DNA of 64,000 nt from Methanosarcina siciliae T4/M (GCF_000970085.1 NZ_CP009506.1:1426001-1490000), one strand, 5' to 3'; counted from the first letter of the stretch, positions 35,860-45,423 are shown. The notes: generated by a model from the sequence alone, not told the origin. Numbers and translations are program-made.

Positions 35860-37077
35860 TCAGAGGACCACCGAATCACGGGGGAGGTCTCTGTAAATGG
35901 TGTTTCCAGACTCTACCTGACAGTTGACAGCAATCATTACGCCGGCTTTCACAAGCACCCTGTCTCCTATCCGGTTATCGTCTCCAAGTATGGTACCGAG
36001 CTTCGGAGCAGTGTGAATCTTGCAGTTTATGTTTATCTCAAGGTTTTCTTTTTCCTCTGCAGTAAAGCCCGGGCCAAGGGTATTGTTGCTACCGATTATG
36101 CAATTAGAAATCTGTCCGTGGGAAGAAATCCTGCAGTCGTTCATTATGATGCTGTTCTGGATTTCGGTAAAGGACCTTATGGACACATTGTCTCCTATTG
36201 TGGTAGAGGGCAGAATTACTACATTAGGTCCTATATCACAGTTTTCCCCGATAACTACCGGGCCTACTATATAGGTTCCGGCACGGATTCTTGAGTTTTT
36301 CCCGATTGCAACCTTCCCGCGAATTATTACCCCTTCTTCAATTTCTCCTTCTTGCTTAAGGTTCCTGGAGGAGTTTAATACAGTCGAGTTTGCTTTCAGG
36401 AGGTCCCAGGCATGAACCGCATCCAGCCATTTGGATTCGGTCGGGATTGAAGTGACGACTTTTCCTTCGTCAATCATAAGCTGGAGAGTATCGGTTATTG
36501 CGTATTCTCCATTTTCGGATATCGGAGTTTTTTCTATTGTTTCAAAGACCTGCGGAGTAAAAATATAAATTCCCGTATTTACGATATGGCTCAGGTCCCC
36601 GGGCCTTTTTTCCAGAATTCGGGTAACTCGTTTATTTTCTTTCAATACTACTCCATACCCTGCTGTTTCCTCCATTCTCACGGTTAAAAGGCTTGCATCT
36701 CCCTCATAGTTGTTAAGAAGATCTGCAATGGTTTTAGATTCTACCAGGTTGTCTCCGTTAAGGACGAGGAATTCGGAATCTTCGGGACTTATTTGTTTTT
36801 TTGCCTGTTCAATTGCATGTGCTGTCCCAAGCTGGGCTTTTTGCTCAACATATGTTATATTGACCCCGAAATTCAGCCCGTCTTCAAAATAGTTCATTAT
36901 GCGTTCTTTTTCATATCCAACAATAAGGATGATCTCTTTTATTCCATTTTTCTCAAGCGAAGATATGACGTGTTCCAGAATGGGTCTGTTGGCCACAGGA
37001 AGCATTACTTTGGAACGAGTAAGCGTAAGAGGCCTGCAGCGCAGTCCTTCCCCTGCTGCAAGGATAATAGCTTTCAT
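35860..37077 (-). CDS. Second GlmU-like nucleotidyltransferase/acetyltransferase
   Basis: 405 residues, first gene of the glm operon. Same two-domain layout as the last gene: LAAGEGLRCRPLTLTRSK (nucleotide loop; Cys where many have Thr/Met), LNGDNLVE, then beta-helix rungs (IGKNSRIRAGTYIVGPVVI). The two paralogues differ in the acetyltransferase end (LGTILGDDNRIGDRV here). One may acetylate/uridylylate glucosamine-1-P and the other act on glucose-1-P; which does which cannot be read from the sequence. Confidence 0.87.
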   Translation of the reverse strand: MKAIILAAGEGLRCRPLTLTRSKVMLPVANRPILEHVISSLEKNGIKEIILIVGYEKERIMNYFEDGLNFGVNITYVEQKAQLGTAHAIEQAKKQISPEDSEFLVLNGDNLVESKTIADLLNNYEGDASLLTVRMEETAGYGVVLKENKRVTRILEKRPGDLSHIVNTGIYIFTPQVFETIEKTPISENGEYAITDTLQLMIDEGKVVTSIPTESKWLDAVHAWDLLKANSTVLNSSRNLKQEGEIEEGVIIRGKVAIGKNSRIRAGTYIVGPVVIGENCDIGPNVVILPSTTIGDNVSIRSFTEIQNSIIMNDCRISSHGQISNCIIGSNNTLGPGFTAEEKENLEININCKIHTAPKLGTILGDDNRIGDRVLVKAGVMIAVNCQVESGNTIYRDLPRDSVVL

Positions 37078-37221
37078 AGAGTTAAAGAACTTTTTTTTAG
37101 AATTTATACATTACCTTCAAATGCGATCTCATTTAAATATATTAATAAGTTTATTTAATTCAAAGACTCAAATACATTATGTAAAATATTAAAATGAGTT
37201 ACTGGTCTATTTAAAGGGAAA

Positions 37222-37231
37222 ATTATATATA
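37222..37231 (-). promoter_or_regulatory. TATA box of the glm operon
   Basis: On the minus strand CTTATATATAAT lies about 150 bp before the first operon start, giving a leader of about 120 nt. No plus-strand gene uses it. Confidence 0.5.
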
Positions 37232-37299
37232 AGAAGTTGTCACTCTCCGGTTTTAAGAGTGATGAACATTCTAATTTTCTCAAAACTGAAATGCAGGTT

Positions 37300-38247
37300 T
37301 TATCCGTATAAGATAAAAAGCCCTGCTACATAAAACAGATACGCTCCTAGAATCGCGCCTCCTTCCCACCTTTCTAGTTTTTTTCCCGTTATTCCGAAGA
37401 CTACAAGGGCGAGAGTTATAAAGAACATGAATGGAAAATCGTATTTTGCAAGCTGTTCCGAGACAGGAAGTACGCGAATCTGGGAGGACACCCCGAGGAC
37501 CATGGCCACGTCCATTGTGTTTGCCCCAAGGATGTTTCCTATGGAGAGGTCCTGGTGCCCTTTCCTGAGAGAGGCAATTGCAGTTGCAAGTTCGGGAAGG
37601 GAGGTTCCTATTGCAACCGCCGTCAGGGCTATTATTACTTCGGGTATGCCTATCCATTCGGCTATCTTTATTCCGGAATCTACCAGGATCCTGCTTCCTA
37701 TAACTACGGAAAAGGAACCGAGAACGAAGAAAGCTATGTCCTTCCGGATATCTTTGATCTTTATCTTTTCTCTTCCGGGCTCGTCATCTTCGAATAACAC
37801 ACGCTGGGTCTTTGAAGCGTGGAATAGGAAGGCAAAAAACACAAGCAGAAGTATTATTCCGTCGAGATGGTTCACATTTCCGTCGCGGCTGACTATGATG
37901 AGGACAATTCCTGAAAGGAGCATAAGCCCGCTTTTAATGGGAAAGGTATCGTCCTTCACGGGGATTGCTTTTACAGTGATAATCGAACCCAGTACAAACC
38001 CGGTGTTGCATATGACCGAGCCGACTGCATTTCCTATTGTTACATCCGTATGCCCGAGATAAGCTGCTGTTGCAGAAACTGCAAACTCCGGAGCTGTGGT
38101 TGCAAAACTTACGATCGTAGCCCCTATAAGCATTTTCGGGATCCCGCTTTTGTTTGAGATTGCAACCGCAGCTTCAATAAACCAGTCCGAACCTTTGCTT
38201 ATCATGGCAAGGCTGAGCAGAAAGAGAAAGATCAAAAGCAACTCCAT
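37300..38247 (-). CDS. Sodium/calcium exchanger family (CaCA) membrane protein
   Basis: 315 residues from MELLLIFLF (38247), about ten transmembrane helices. Both alpha-repeats are visible: GATIVSFATTAPEFAVSATA (about 40-60) and IGTSLPELATAIASLRKG (about 210-228), each followed by an N-x-x-G motif (GNAVGSVICN, GNILGANTMD). Members exchange Ca2+ or other cations for Na+ or H+ across the cytoplasmic membrane. The family's acidic ion-site Glu residues (PEF, PEL) are present. Divergent from the Na+/H+ antiporter gene; a palindromic GTTTATATAAAAC near 38369 may serve as TATA box. Confidence 0.88.
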   Translation of the reverse strand: MELLLIFLFLLSLAMISKGSDWFIEAAVAISNKSGIPKMLIGATIVSFATTAPEFAVSATAAYLGHTDVTIGNAVGSVICNTGFVLGSIITVKAIPVKDDTFPIKSGLMLLSGIVLIIVSRDGNVNHLDGIILLLVFFAFLFHASKTQRVLFEDDEPGREKIKIKDIRKDIAFFVLGSFSVVIGSRILVDSGIKIAEWIGIPEVIIALTAVAIGTSLPELATAIASLRKGHQDLSIGNILGANTMDVAMVLGVSSQIRVLPVSEQLAKYDFPFMFFITLALVVFGITGKKLERWEGGAILGAYLFYVAGLFILYG

Positions 38248-38426
38248 GGAGTCCTTTAAAGAGGACAAGGAATATAACTCAAACGCTCTTGTTTTTTCCA
38301 GTTTCCATGGATTGTAGATGTTGTAAAAAACTATTCTTTCGCTTTAAGGGGGTTAACAACAGAGTCAAGTTTATATAAAACAATTGTATGATAATGTATG
38401 CATCTTCAAGTGTTATGTGCTTTTTT

Positions 38427-38458
38427 GGCAATACAACCTTTAGGCAATACAACCTTTA
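38427..38458. repeat. 16-bp direct repeat, two copies
   Basis: GGCAATACAACCTTTA twice in tandem, in the promoter gap upstream of the antiporter gene. Confidence 0.7.
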
Positions 38459-38533
38459 GATATCTTTCCGTTCACTATCTCGGATATTTGTCAAATATTT
38501 TTGGTAAGTTAATGCATCATTACAGGGAATCTC

Positions 38534-40372
38534 ATGCTTGATCCAATACTCCTACTAGGGCTCGTGGTTGCCGTGCTTGTAATGTCTCTTGTCGCACAGG
38601 CACTTAGCTTCTATTTCCGGATTCCTTTTATCATTTTCCTGTTGATCGAAGGAATCATCGCAGGGCCCGAGGTCCTTAACCTGGTGAACCCGGCCCTATA
38701 TGTCGACGGGCTGAGCACTATCGTGGCAATCTCGGTATCCGTTATTGTTTTTGACGGCGGGCTCCATATCGACCTGAAGCACATAAGGATGGTTCAGGAA
38801 AGTGTCCTGAAGCTGACAACAATAGGGGTCTTTGTGACTTTTCTTGGCACCACGGTTCTGACCAGCTGCCTGATAGGGCTCCCACTCGAACTAGCTGCCC
38901 TTTTCGGAGCCCTTGTAACGGCAACGGGCCCGACAGTGATAACCCCAATTGTGAGAAATATCCAGGTCAGCCACAAGCTTGGCAAGATCCTGGAGCTTGA
39001 GGGGGTCCTGAATGATGCTGCCAGTGTGATCCTTGCGGCCATGGTCTTCGAATGGGTAGCAGCAGAACTTTCCGGGACTGATGCTGTAGTCTTTATCCTT
39101 TACAGGCTGGGGATCGGAATTGCACTGGGGTCCTTGAGTGGGTTTGCTCTCCGCTGGTTTTTTACACGGGGAAAGGCGATCAGCAATCGGACTGCAAGGC
39201 TGGTCTCCCTTACCGCGGTATTTTCCTGCTTCGTCCTTTCGGAATACCTGGGCAACGAGTCCGGAATTCTGGCGGTAGCCATCTTCGGGATCATCCTCGG
39301 AACTTCGGAATTCCCTTATAAGGATACTATCAAGGAATTCAAGAGCGACATTGTGATTGTTATGCTTTCCCTGATTTTTATCCTGCTTGCTGCAATGATT
39401 AAATTCGAATATATTCTGAGAATAGGGGCAAGCGGAATAGCCCTTGTAATGCTTCTCATATTCGTGATCCGTCCTTTTGCAGTCTTTGTTTCTATGTGGA
39501 ACTCGCAGATCGGCACGAATGAGAAACTTTTTATTTCCTTTGTCGGGCCCAGGGGCGTTGTGCCGACTGCGGTTGCGACCTATTTTGCAATCAAGCTTGA
39601 TTCAATGGGCATTCCCGGAGGACAGACCCTCGTGGGGCTTGTCTTCCTTACGGTTATTATCACGGTCTTCATGAGTGGCAGCCTGTCAAAAAAAGTGGCA
39701 GAGGTGCTGGAGGTAATCCCTATGGAAATCCTTATTATTGGTGGAGGAAAGGTAGGCAGGATTCTTGCCGAACGTTTTGACAAAAGAGGAGAAAATGTAG
39801 TTGTTGTGGATATTTCCGAGGACAACTGCAAGAAATGCATGGAACTCGGAATCCGTACTGTCCAGGGAGATGCTGGAGACGTGAATGTCCTGAAAAAGGC
39901 AGGAATAGAGAATGCCAAATATGTGGTTGCTACAACTAATCAGGATAATACGAACCTTCTCTTCTGCCAGCTCGCTAAAGCTTCTTTCGGATTCAGGGGT
40001 GACCAGCTGGTAGCCAGGGTAAACGAAATCGAAAACCTGCAGGCTTTCTGGAACCTGGGGATCCGCTCCATGAGCCCGGCCATGACCACTGCAGTTGTGC
40101 TGGACAACATGATCGGAAGACCCCATCTTTTCTCAATGTGTGAGGTGGGAGGTGAAGGGGATATGATGGAAGTCAAGGTTACGAACCCCAGGGTGATCGG
40201 GCAAGCCATCAAGGATATCCAGTTCCCTGAAAAGAGCCTTCTGGTTATGGTTCAGCGGGGAAGTGATTCTATTATCGCCCATGGAAACCTCGTGCTTGAA
40301 TATGAAGATATCGTAACCGTTATCGGAGAAGGAGATGCAGCCAAGCAGACCGCGTCCATACTTCACAAATAA
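38534..40372 (+). CDS. CPA1-type Na+/H+ antiporter with RCK (TrkA-N/TrkA-C) domain
   Basis: 612 residues. About twelve transmembrane helices (1-395); the ion site is GVLNDAASVI, i.e. the Asn-Asp pair of electroneutral CPA1 antiporters, with VGPRGVVPTAVATYFA later. Then a TrkA-N Rossmann domain (about 398-515; EILIIGGGKVGRILAERF, VVVDISEDN, VQGDAGD, VVATTNQDNTN) that binds NAD(H) or nucleotides, and a TrkA-C domain (about 530-612). Regulation of transport by nucleotides or redox through the RCK part is inferred from the architecture. Plasma membrane. Confidence 0.9.
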   Translation: MLDPILLLGLVVAVLVMSLVAQALSFYFRIPFIIFLLIEGIIAGPEVLNLVNPALYVDGLSTIVAISVSVIVFDGGLHIDLKHIRMVQESVLKLTTIGVFVTFLGTTVLTSCLIGLPLELAALFGALVTATGPTVITPIVRNIQVSHKLGKILELEGVLNDAASVILAAMVFEWVAAELSGTDAVVFILYRLGIGIALGSLSGFALRWFFTRGKAISNRTARLVSLTAVFSCFVLSEYLGNESGILAVAIFGIILGTSEFPYKDTIKEFKSDIVIVMLSLIFILLAAMIKFEYILRIGASGIALVMLLIFVIRPFAVFVSMWNSQIGTNEKLFISFVGPRGVVPTAVATYFAIKLDSMGIPGGQTLVGLVFLTVIITVFMSGSLSKKVAEVLEVIPMEILIIGGGKVGRILAERFDKRGENVVVVDISEDNCKKCMELGIRTVQGDAGDVNVLKKAGIENAKYVVATTNQDNTNLLFCQLAKASFGFRGDQLVARVNEIENLQAFWNLGIRSMSPAMTTAVVLDNMIGRPHLFSMCEVGGEGDMMEVKVTNPRVIGQAIKDIQFPEKSLLVMVQRGSDSIIAHGNLVLEYEDIVTVIGEGDAAKQTASILHK

Positions 40373-40635
40373 CTTTTAATATATTGCGGAGTATACTCCC
40401 TGGTAATTTGATAAACACATGCTGAAAATCGAATATCAGAGGAAGTCTCAGAGAAAGTGATTTTGTATCATGGATTCAGACCTGGAAAGGAAGATAAATC
40501 TTTTCTCTGTGTGGAAAACATGCACTGAAATGGTATGCACTCCTATTCCTTCTCCCGGACTTTCCCTTGATGGGAAGTGCGGAATGCATAAATGCATAAT
40601 ATCTGAATGTTTTATATCAAATGTTTTCAACCATA

Positions 40636-40695
40636 ACCGAAAATTTTTATCCGCAACCGAATATTTTCACCTGTGACCGAATACTTTCACCCCGC
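40636..40695. repeat. Three 20-bp tandem repeats upstream of rpa
   Basis: ACCGAAAATTTTTATCCGCA, ACCGAATATTTTCACCTGTG and ACCGAATACTTTCACCCCGC start at 40636, 40656 and 40676. The core ACCGAAtAtTTTcACC is conserved. They end just before a TATA-like CTTTATATTC (about 40704), about 80 bp before the rpa start, a suitable place for a regulator or for setting promoter strength. Confidence 0.75.
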
Positions 40696-40783
40696 CTCAC
40701 TTAGCTTTATATTCTCTGCTGCGGTACTTTAGAGTGCCTCACAATTTGATGAAAATAACCATGAGGCTTGAGGTAGATTAAAG

Positions 40784-42037
40784 ATGAAACAGATTGCAGA
40801 ATCCATTAGAGACCGGTTTATGAAACTTGGCATCGATGTGCCTGTTGAGGACATCGAAAGCAGGCTTGACGAGTTGATCACGAAGTTCAAAGTGCCTTCA
40901 AACGAGGCACAGCGCAGCGTAATAAACTATTTTTTGAAGAAATATTCCATTCCTAAAAATGAGTTTTATGTCCGGCAGGCTGAACCCCAGCTCACTAAAA
41001 TTGTGGATATTACTGAGAACGGACAGTGGGCAAATCTTAAGGCAAAGGTTGTTCAGCTCTGGGAAAATACCCATGAATCCATCTCCCAGGTTGGGCTCCT
41101 CGGAGATGAGACCGGGATCATAAAGTTTACCATCTGGAAAAATGCCGAACTTCCTCCTCTTGAACAGGGAGAGAGCTACCTTCTCCGGAGCGTTGTTGTA
41201 GGAGAATACAACGGTAGATTCCAGGTCCAGTTTAATAAAAACAGTTCCGTAGAGAAGCTTTCCGATCCCGTTGAAGTAGGGGGAGGCGATTTCACTCCCG
41301 CAGCAAGAGAAGCCGAACTCCGGAATATTGTCGACCTGGTGGGGAACCAGTGGGCTACAGTAAGAGGAAAAGTGGTCCAGCTCTGGGAAAATTCCCATGA
41401 GTCAATCGAACAGGCAGGGCTTATAGGAGACGAAACCGGTGTTATTAAATTCACCAACTGGGCAAGCTCCGAACTTCCTGATATGGAGGAAGGCAAAAGT
41501 TACATGCTTAAAAATGTGGTCGTTAACGAGTGGAACGGCAAGATCCAGATCCAGCTTAATAAATCAAGTTCCATAGAAATACTCGATGAAGATATCGAGG
41601 TGGGGACTTCCTCTTTTACATATTTCGGGGCAATGATTGACATTCAGACCGGGTCAGGGCTTATAAAGCGGTGCCCTGAATGCAAAAGGGCCCTGGTTAA
41701 AGGTGCTTGTGCAGAGCATGGAAAGGTCAAAGGAGAATATGACCTCAGGATAAAGGCAGTCCTTGATTCCGGAACTTCCACACAGGATGCCCTGATTAAC
41801 CGGGAGCTCACCGAAGAGCTTGCAGGAATCTCTCTTGATAGCGCCATTGCAATGGCTGCGGATGCCCTTGACCCCGGGGTTGTGCTGGATAAATTGAAAC
41901 ATGAGCTTGTCGGCAGGTATTACACAGTCAGTGGGCACAGGCTTGACCGCTATATCCTTGTGGAATCGATCACTCCGAGGACTTCTCTGGACAGGGAACT
42001 ACTTAATGAAATGTTTGCTGAACTGGGGGTGGAGTAA
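40784..42037 (+). CDS. rpa: Replication protein A, two OB folds and zinc finger
   Basis: 417 residues. Two OB-fold modules that resemble each other: about 70-170 (WANLKAKVVQLWENTHESI) and 185-285 (WATVRGKVVQLWENSHESI), each with GDETGxIKFTxW. Then a zinc finger CPECKRALVKGACAEHG (about 296-312) and a C-terminal helical region. This matches the RPA2/RPA3-type single-stranded-DNA-binding proteins of Methanosarcina. It protects ssDNA in replication and repair. The next gene starts immediately at its stop (TAAATG), so they form an operon. Confidence 0.92.
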   Translation: MKQIAESIRDRFMKLGIDVPVEDIESRLDELITKFKVPSNEAQRSVINYFLKKYSIPKNEFYVRQAEPQLTKIVDITENGQWANLKAKVVQLWENTHESISQVGLLGDETGIIKFTIWKNAELPPLEQGESYLLRSVVVGEYNGRFQVQFNKNSSVEKLSDPVEVGGGDFTPAAREAELRNIVDLVGNQWATVRGKVVQLWENSHESIEQAGLIGDETGVIKFTNWASSELPDMEEGKSYMLKNVVVNEWNGKIQIQLNKSSSIEILDEDIEVGTSSFTYFGAMIDIQTGSGLIKRCPECKRALVKGACAEHGKVKGEYDLRIKAVLDSGTSTQDALINRELTEELAGISLDSAIAMAADALDPGVVLDKLKHELVGRYYTVSGHRLDRYILVESITPRTSLDRELLNEMFAELGVE

Positions 42038-42607
42038 ATGGCAGGCTTCTTTAGAGAAGTGTCGCGCAGGGTTTTCGCCCAGGAATTAAAAGACTCAAAC
42101 CTCACATCCCGGGATGAAACCGACCAGTATGCTCCTCAGTATCTCCTTACACCTACGGGAACGAAGGTGAACCGTATTTTCATTGTGGGAACTCTTATCG
42201 AAAAGGAGGATATAGGTACCGACTCCGAGTACTGGAGAGGCAGGGTTTCCGACCCTACAGGTTCCTTCCTTGTTTATGCAGGGCAGTACCAGCCCGAAGC
42301 CGCACAGTTCCTTGAGGAGTGCGAACTGCCTGCTTTCGTAGCGGTCATTGGCAAAACCAGCACCTATACCACAGACGACGGAAATGTCCTGACCTCTATC
42401 CGTCCGGAATCTATCCAGCAGGTGGATGAACTGACAAGAAATCTGTGGGTGCTCGATACTGCAAAGCAGACTCTTGAGAGAATAAAGGCAGTTGAGGCAC
42501 AGGAAGACCCTAACTCAAAGCTTGCAAGGGAGCACTACTCTACCGATATTGCGATTTACTGTGAAATGGTGAAAAAAGCTCTTGAGTCCCTTAAAGATAA
42601 TTTCTGA
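42038..42607 (+). CDS. RPA-associated OB-fold protein (COG3390-like)
   Basis: 189 residues, starting directly after the rpa stop. Such proteins accompany euryarchaeal RPA genes and in haloarchaea (Rpap) work with RPA in DNA repair. An OB-like core spans about 35-125 (VNRIFIVGTLIEKEDIG, WRGRVSDPTGSFLVYAG, PAFVAVIGKT). The C terminus is helical and charged. The function as an RPA partner follows from gene context and family; a binding site is not identifiable. Confidence 0.85.
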   Translation: MAGFFREVSRRVFAQELKDSNLTSRDETDQYAPQYLLTPTGTKVNRIFIVGTLIEKEDIGTDSEYWRGRVSDPTGSFLVYAGQYQPEAAQFLEECELPAFVAVIGKTSTYTTDDGNVLTSIRPESIQQVDELTRNLWVLDTAKQTLERIKAVEAQEDPNSKLAREHYSTDIAIYCEMVKKALESLKDNF

Positions 42608-43005
42608 GATCTAATGCCCTGGAAATAATCCCCGAGAATCATAAAAAGCAGTAATGATAAGTAATCGTGAAATTCAGGGGCTTTTGCCCTGAATCCACGT
42701 TTTTAAACCAGGAAGATCTTTGTGTTTTTAATTTTCTGTTAATTCTTTTCTTTACCCTTGATTTTTACTTTATTTTCATTTTGTTTTTCCTTTTATTTTG
42801 CTTTTTCCTTTATTCTCTTCATTTTTCGGATAGTTTTCTTCCAATCTTTTACGTACTGGCTCTGTTTTTTTATTTTTTAGGTTCTGGCAGCGTTAAAAGG
42901 CAAAATATAGATAAATAAACGAAACATGATATGAAATAAGCAATAAGTGTTTGAATAAGAGTTAGCGCTAAAATAAGTTAATGAATTGGTATATGAGATG
43001 ATCCT
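42608..43005. other. Gene-free, T-rich region after the rpa operon
   Basis: 398 bp. Plus strand 42720-42890 is almost entirely T with C, including many T4-T7 runs, as archaeal intrinsic terminators use. Nothing else is seen; the open frame across it is compositional. Confidence 0.55.
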
Positions 43006-43227
43006 GTGAAAACCTATCTTGTGGTCTGGTTCAGTAGTGAGGGAGTTCGCCCGTCTGAGGTCAACCAGAGGCTCCTGTCCCTGGGTTTCGAGCCCATGCA
43101 GGGAAGCTACGATTTCGTATATAATTGGAACAGCAATGTTGACGTCGAGAGAATTCTCGAGTTTGGAGACAAAGTCTACCTGAGCCTTCAGGGGACGGGG
43201 GTAATGTTCAAACTGGAGACTATGTGA
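43006..43227 (+). CDS. Small conserved-looking protein, unknown
   Basis: 73 residues, GTG start at 43006. MKTYLVVWFSSEGVRPSEV opens an alpha/beta pattern (strand, helix, strand, strand, helix, strand) of ferredoxin-like type, with GFEPMQGSYDFVYNW and VYLSLQGTGVMFKLET. Codon use matches the host genes, suggesting a real gene. A family of short methanogen proteins with this pattern exists in my memory without assigned role. Confidence 0.6.
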   Translation: MKTYLVVWFSSEGVRPSEVNQRLLSLGFEPMQGSYDFVYNWNSNVDVERILEFGDKVYLSLQGTGVMFKLETM

Positions 43228-43372
43228 ACTGACAGGAGTTTGTCAGATACGTAAGTTCCAGAGACCTTGCCTAGCGGGGCATGTGCCCGAATTCTGACAA
43301 TAAAAATCCTTAGTATATTCCTATGCTACCTTTTTCAGGTCCTTCCTGCAGGCTCAGGTGATCAGACTTCTT

Positions 43373-43921
43373 TTATTTCCTGTTCTCTTCCTCTTTTTGT
43401 TTTTTCAGGGCATCCTGAAACCTGATATATTCACAGCTATCTCCTTCAAGGGTAAGAATCCGACCTTTAATACTTCCTTTTTCAATTATCAGTTCCACAG
43501 CACTCGGTTTTGACATCCTGGGTTTTGTCGGGGAACCCGGGCAGACAAGTATGACCTCTTTTTTCTCAATCAAAGGGCGATGAAGATGTCCGAAAATCAG
43601 GACATCCACTCCCATTTCCCTGGCAAGGTAACCCTGAGCAGTTGTATCTATCACGGACAGCCCTCCTTCATGCACCACCCCTATTCTGATCCCTTCAACA
43701 TCAAATTTCAGCTTTTCGGGAAGGAGCTGTCGGAGTTCGAAGGTATCGGCATTTCCGGCAACGGCTTTCAGCTTGCCACTTGCATTGAACGCCTGATATG
43801 CTTCTACAGTACTGAAGTCCCCTGCATGGACGATCAGGTCGCAGTCCTTGAGGATATTTTGAAGTTGAGGGGGGACTTCGCCGGTCTTGAGGTGGGTATC
43901 GGAAATTGCGATCAGCTTCAT
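43373..43921 (-). CDS. Metallophosphoesterase (YfcE/MJ0936 type)
   Basis: 182 residues, standard for the family. All metal-ligand motifs are visible: AISDTHLK (Asp, His), VHAGDF (Asp), AGNAD (Asn), VVHEGG (His), and FGHLHRP (His). Cytoplasmic phosphodiesterase; natural substrate not established for archaeal members. The Lys/Glu-rich C-terminal tail (KKQKEEENRK) is unusual but harmless. Monocistronic. Confidence 0.9.
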   Translation of the reverse strand: MKLIAISDTHLKTGEVPPQLQNILKDCDLIVHAGDFSTVEAYQAFNASGKLKAVAGNADTFELRQLLPEKLKFDVEGIRIGVVHEGGLSVIDTTAQGYLAREMGVDVLIFGHLHRPLIEKKEVILVCPGSPTKPRMSKPSAVELIIEKGSIKGRILTLEGDSCEYIRFQDALKKQKEEENRK

Positions 43922-44030
43922 GGAAAACCTCCGGGTAGATGATTATGCAGTATTGCAGAAAAACAGGTGGTTCGGATTCCAGACCCGTGAGTCCGGAATA
44001 ATTCGAACTGAAAGATAAAAGTCAGGAAAC

Positions 44031-44822
44031 TTATTCGACTGTCAGGTCAACAAGTTCGTATTCAAGGTTCTCGGTTTCTAACCTGCTCAGGAGCGCAGAG
44101 ACCTGTTCGTCCACCGACACGACCAGGGATGAAAGACCGTGGTATGCAGCTTCGATTACGGATTCGTTTGTACCGAACATGACATTGGGACTTATGCCGA
44201 TCTTGCGAAGGGCAATTAACGATTCCACCCCGATTGCTGCTATATAGGGTTTTGAGCCTGCCAGTGCTTTCAGGCGGTCGAGGTCAACTTTTCTTGATCC
44301 ACCGCGTTCGACTCTGGGAACCTTGCAGATTGTGATGGTAGCATTTTCCAGGTCTATGAGACCTTTGAGGGTTGTTACTCCCACATCTTCTCCCTCGGCT
44401 GCATTGGATATGACAGTGCCTGAAGCTCCTGTTTTTTCCGTGCTGCTTACATAGAGAAGTCCGTTTTCCATTTTCAAGTAAACCTGCTGGCCTTCTTTGA
44501 GGTCCTCTTTTGTGATGGCTGTCCAGGTAGAGACATGGCTGATGATGTCCTCCATGACAAAGCGGGCGTACTGTTTCATTTCAGCAGCGTTTTCAAGGAC
44601 CCATTCCACGCCCTCTTTTGTAATCCTGTACCGGACGCGGCCCTCGGTTACAATGAGCCCGTCGTTTACAAGCTCCTTGATGTATTCGGAAACAGCCTGA
44701 GGGGTTATTCCTATCTTTGCGGCAATCTCCTTTTGCCTGACATTGGGCTGGTGGGCAGCAATCTCAATAAGGACCTGAAATTTGGTGACGCCGCTCTTGG
44801 TCTGGAGGATCTTAATCATCAA
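44031..44822 (-). CDS. Winged-helix transcriptional regulator with C-terminal sensor-like domain
   Basis: 263 residues. N-terminal MarR-like winged helix (about 10-75: TKFQVLIEIAAHQPNVRQKE, GITPQAVSEYIKEL, wing TEGRVRYRITKEG). The remaining 180 residues contain a small beta domain and an alpha/beta part (PYIAAIGVESLIALRKIGI, VMFGTNESVIEAAYHGL) resembling a substrate-binding fold. This domain combination is methanogen-specific in my memory. The start codon overlaps the stop of the upstream regulator gene by 4 bases (ATGA), so both regulators are made from one mRNA. Confidence 0.78.
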   Translation of the reverse strand: MMIKILQTKSGVTKFQVLIEIAAHQPNVRQKEIAAKIGITPQAVSEYIKELVNDGLIVTEGRVRYRITKEGVEWVLENAAEMKQYARFVMEDIISHVSTWTAITKEDLKEGQQVYLKMENGLLYVSSTEKTGASGTVISNAAEGEDVGVTTLKGLIDLENATITICKVPRVERGGSRKVDLDRLKALAGSKPYIAAIGVESLIALRKIGISPNVMFGTNESVIEAAYHGLSSLVVSVDEQVSALLSRLETENLEYELVDLTVE

Positions 44823-45340
44823 TCGTAATTCTCCTCAACATCTTCAATTATTTTTAATCTCTGCCCCATTACTGAAAGCCTCTCGGACCTGCGGGCAACG
44901 GCGCAGATATAAAACGGATTTTTGTTAAGAGTCCGTGTGAGGTTGCTCATCGAGGTATTACCCTCTTCTACCAGTCTTTCCAGTTCATCCATTGCATCCT
45001 TTACCTCCTCATACGGTTTGAAGGTCAGCATTATGATGTCACTGAGGTCTTCAAAGGAACACTGAAAGTTCACCTGAACCTTTGAATAAGAACTGTGGTA
45101 TTCTTTTGAGGGTTTTTGTCCTGCTTCAGGGACTCTCCACTGGCTCTCGAGGAGCCCGGCTTTTTTCAGAATATGAAGGCTTCTTGATGAGTCCGAACCT
45201 ATGAACTCATCAATTTCTGCTCTTGTCATCCATTTGCTAGAAAGTGCATCGAATATTTTTTTATGGGTTCTTGATCCAAATGTCCTGAGTAATGGTACTA
45301 AATAGGAAGGATCGTTAATTATTCGAGTTCGTTTACCCAT
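44819..45340 (-). CDS. ArsR-like HTH regulator
   Basis: 173 residues. Helix-turn-helix at about 20-70: GSRTHKKIFDALSSKWMTRAEI, SDSSRSLHILKKAGLLE, then the wing (EYHSSYSKVQ). The C-terminal helices (EVKDAMDELERLVEEG...) may form the dimer or sensing part. First gene of a two-regulator operon. Targets unknown; the divergent or nearby deoxyhypusine synthase gene is on the same strand upstream, not divergent. Confidence 0.75.
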   Translation of the reverse strand: MGKRTRIINDPSYLVPLLRTFGSRTHKKIFDALSSKWMTRAEIDEFIGSDSSRSLHILKKAGLLESQWRVPEAGQKPSKEYHSSYSKVQVNFQCSFEDLSDIIMLTFKPYEEVKDAMDELERLVEEGNTSMSNLTRTLNKNPFYICAVARRSERLSVMGQRLKIIEDVEENYD

Positions 45341-45423
45341 TTATGTCCTCTCCTTCTCGCCTTATATTATCAGCTTTCAAATATGATAAAGATTTGTGAT
45401 ATGATAATTCTTTGTAATCGACA

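Noticed and set aside
40470..40676. 68-codon frame before rpa
   Set aside because: It runs into the 20-bp tandem repeats and has no ribosome site or recognisable sequence.
42667..42918. 83-codon Phe/Leu-rich frame
   Set aside because: Produced by the T-rich terminator-like stretch; no coding signature.
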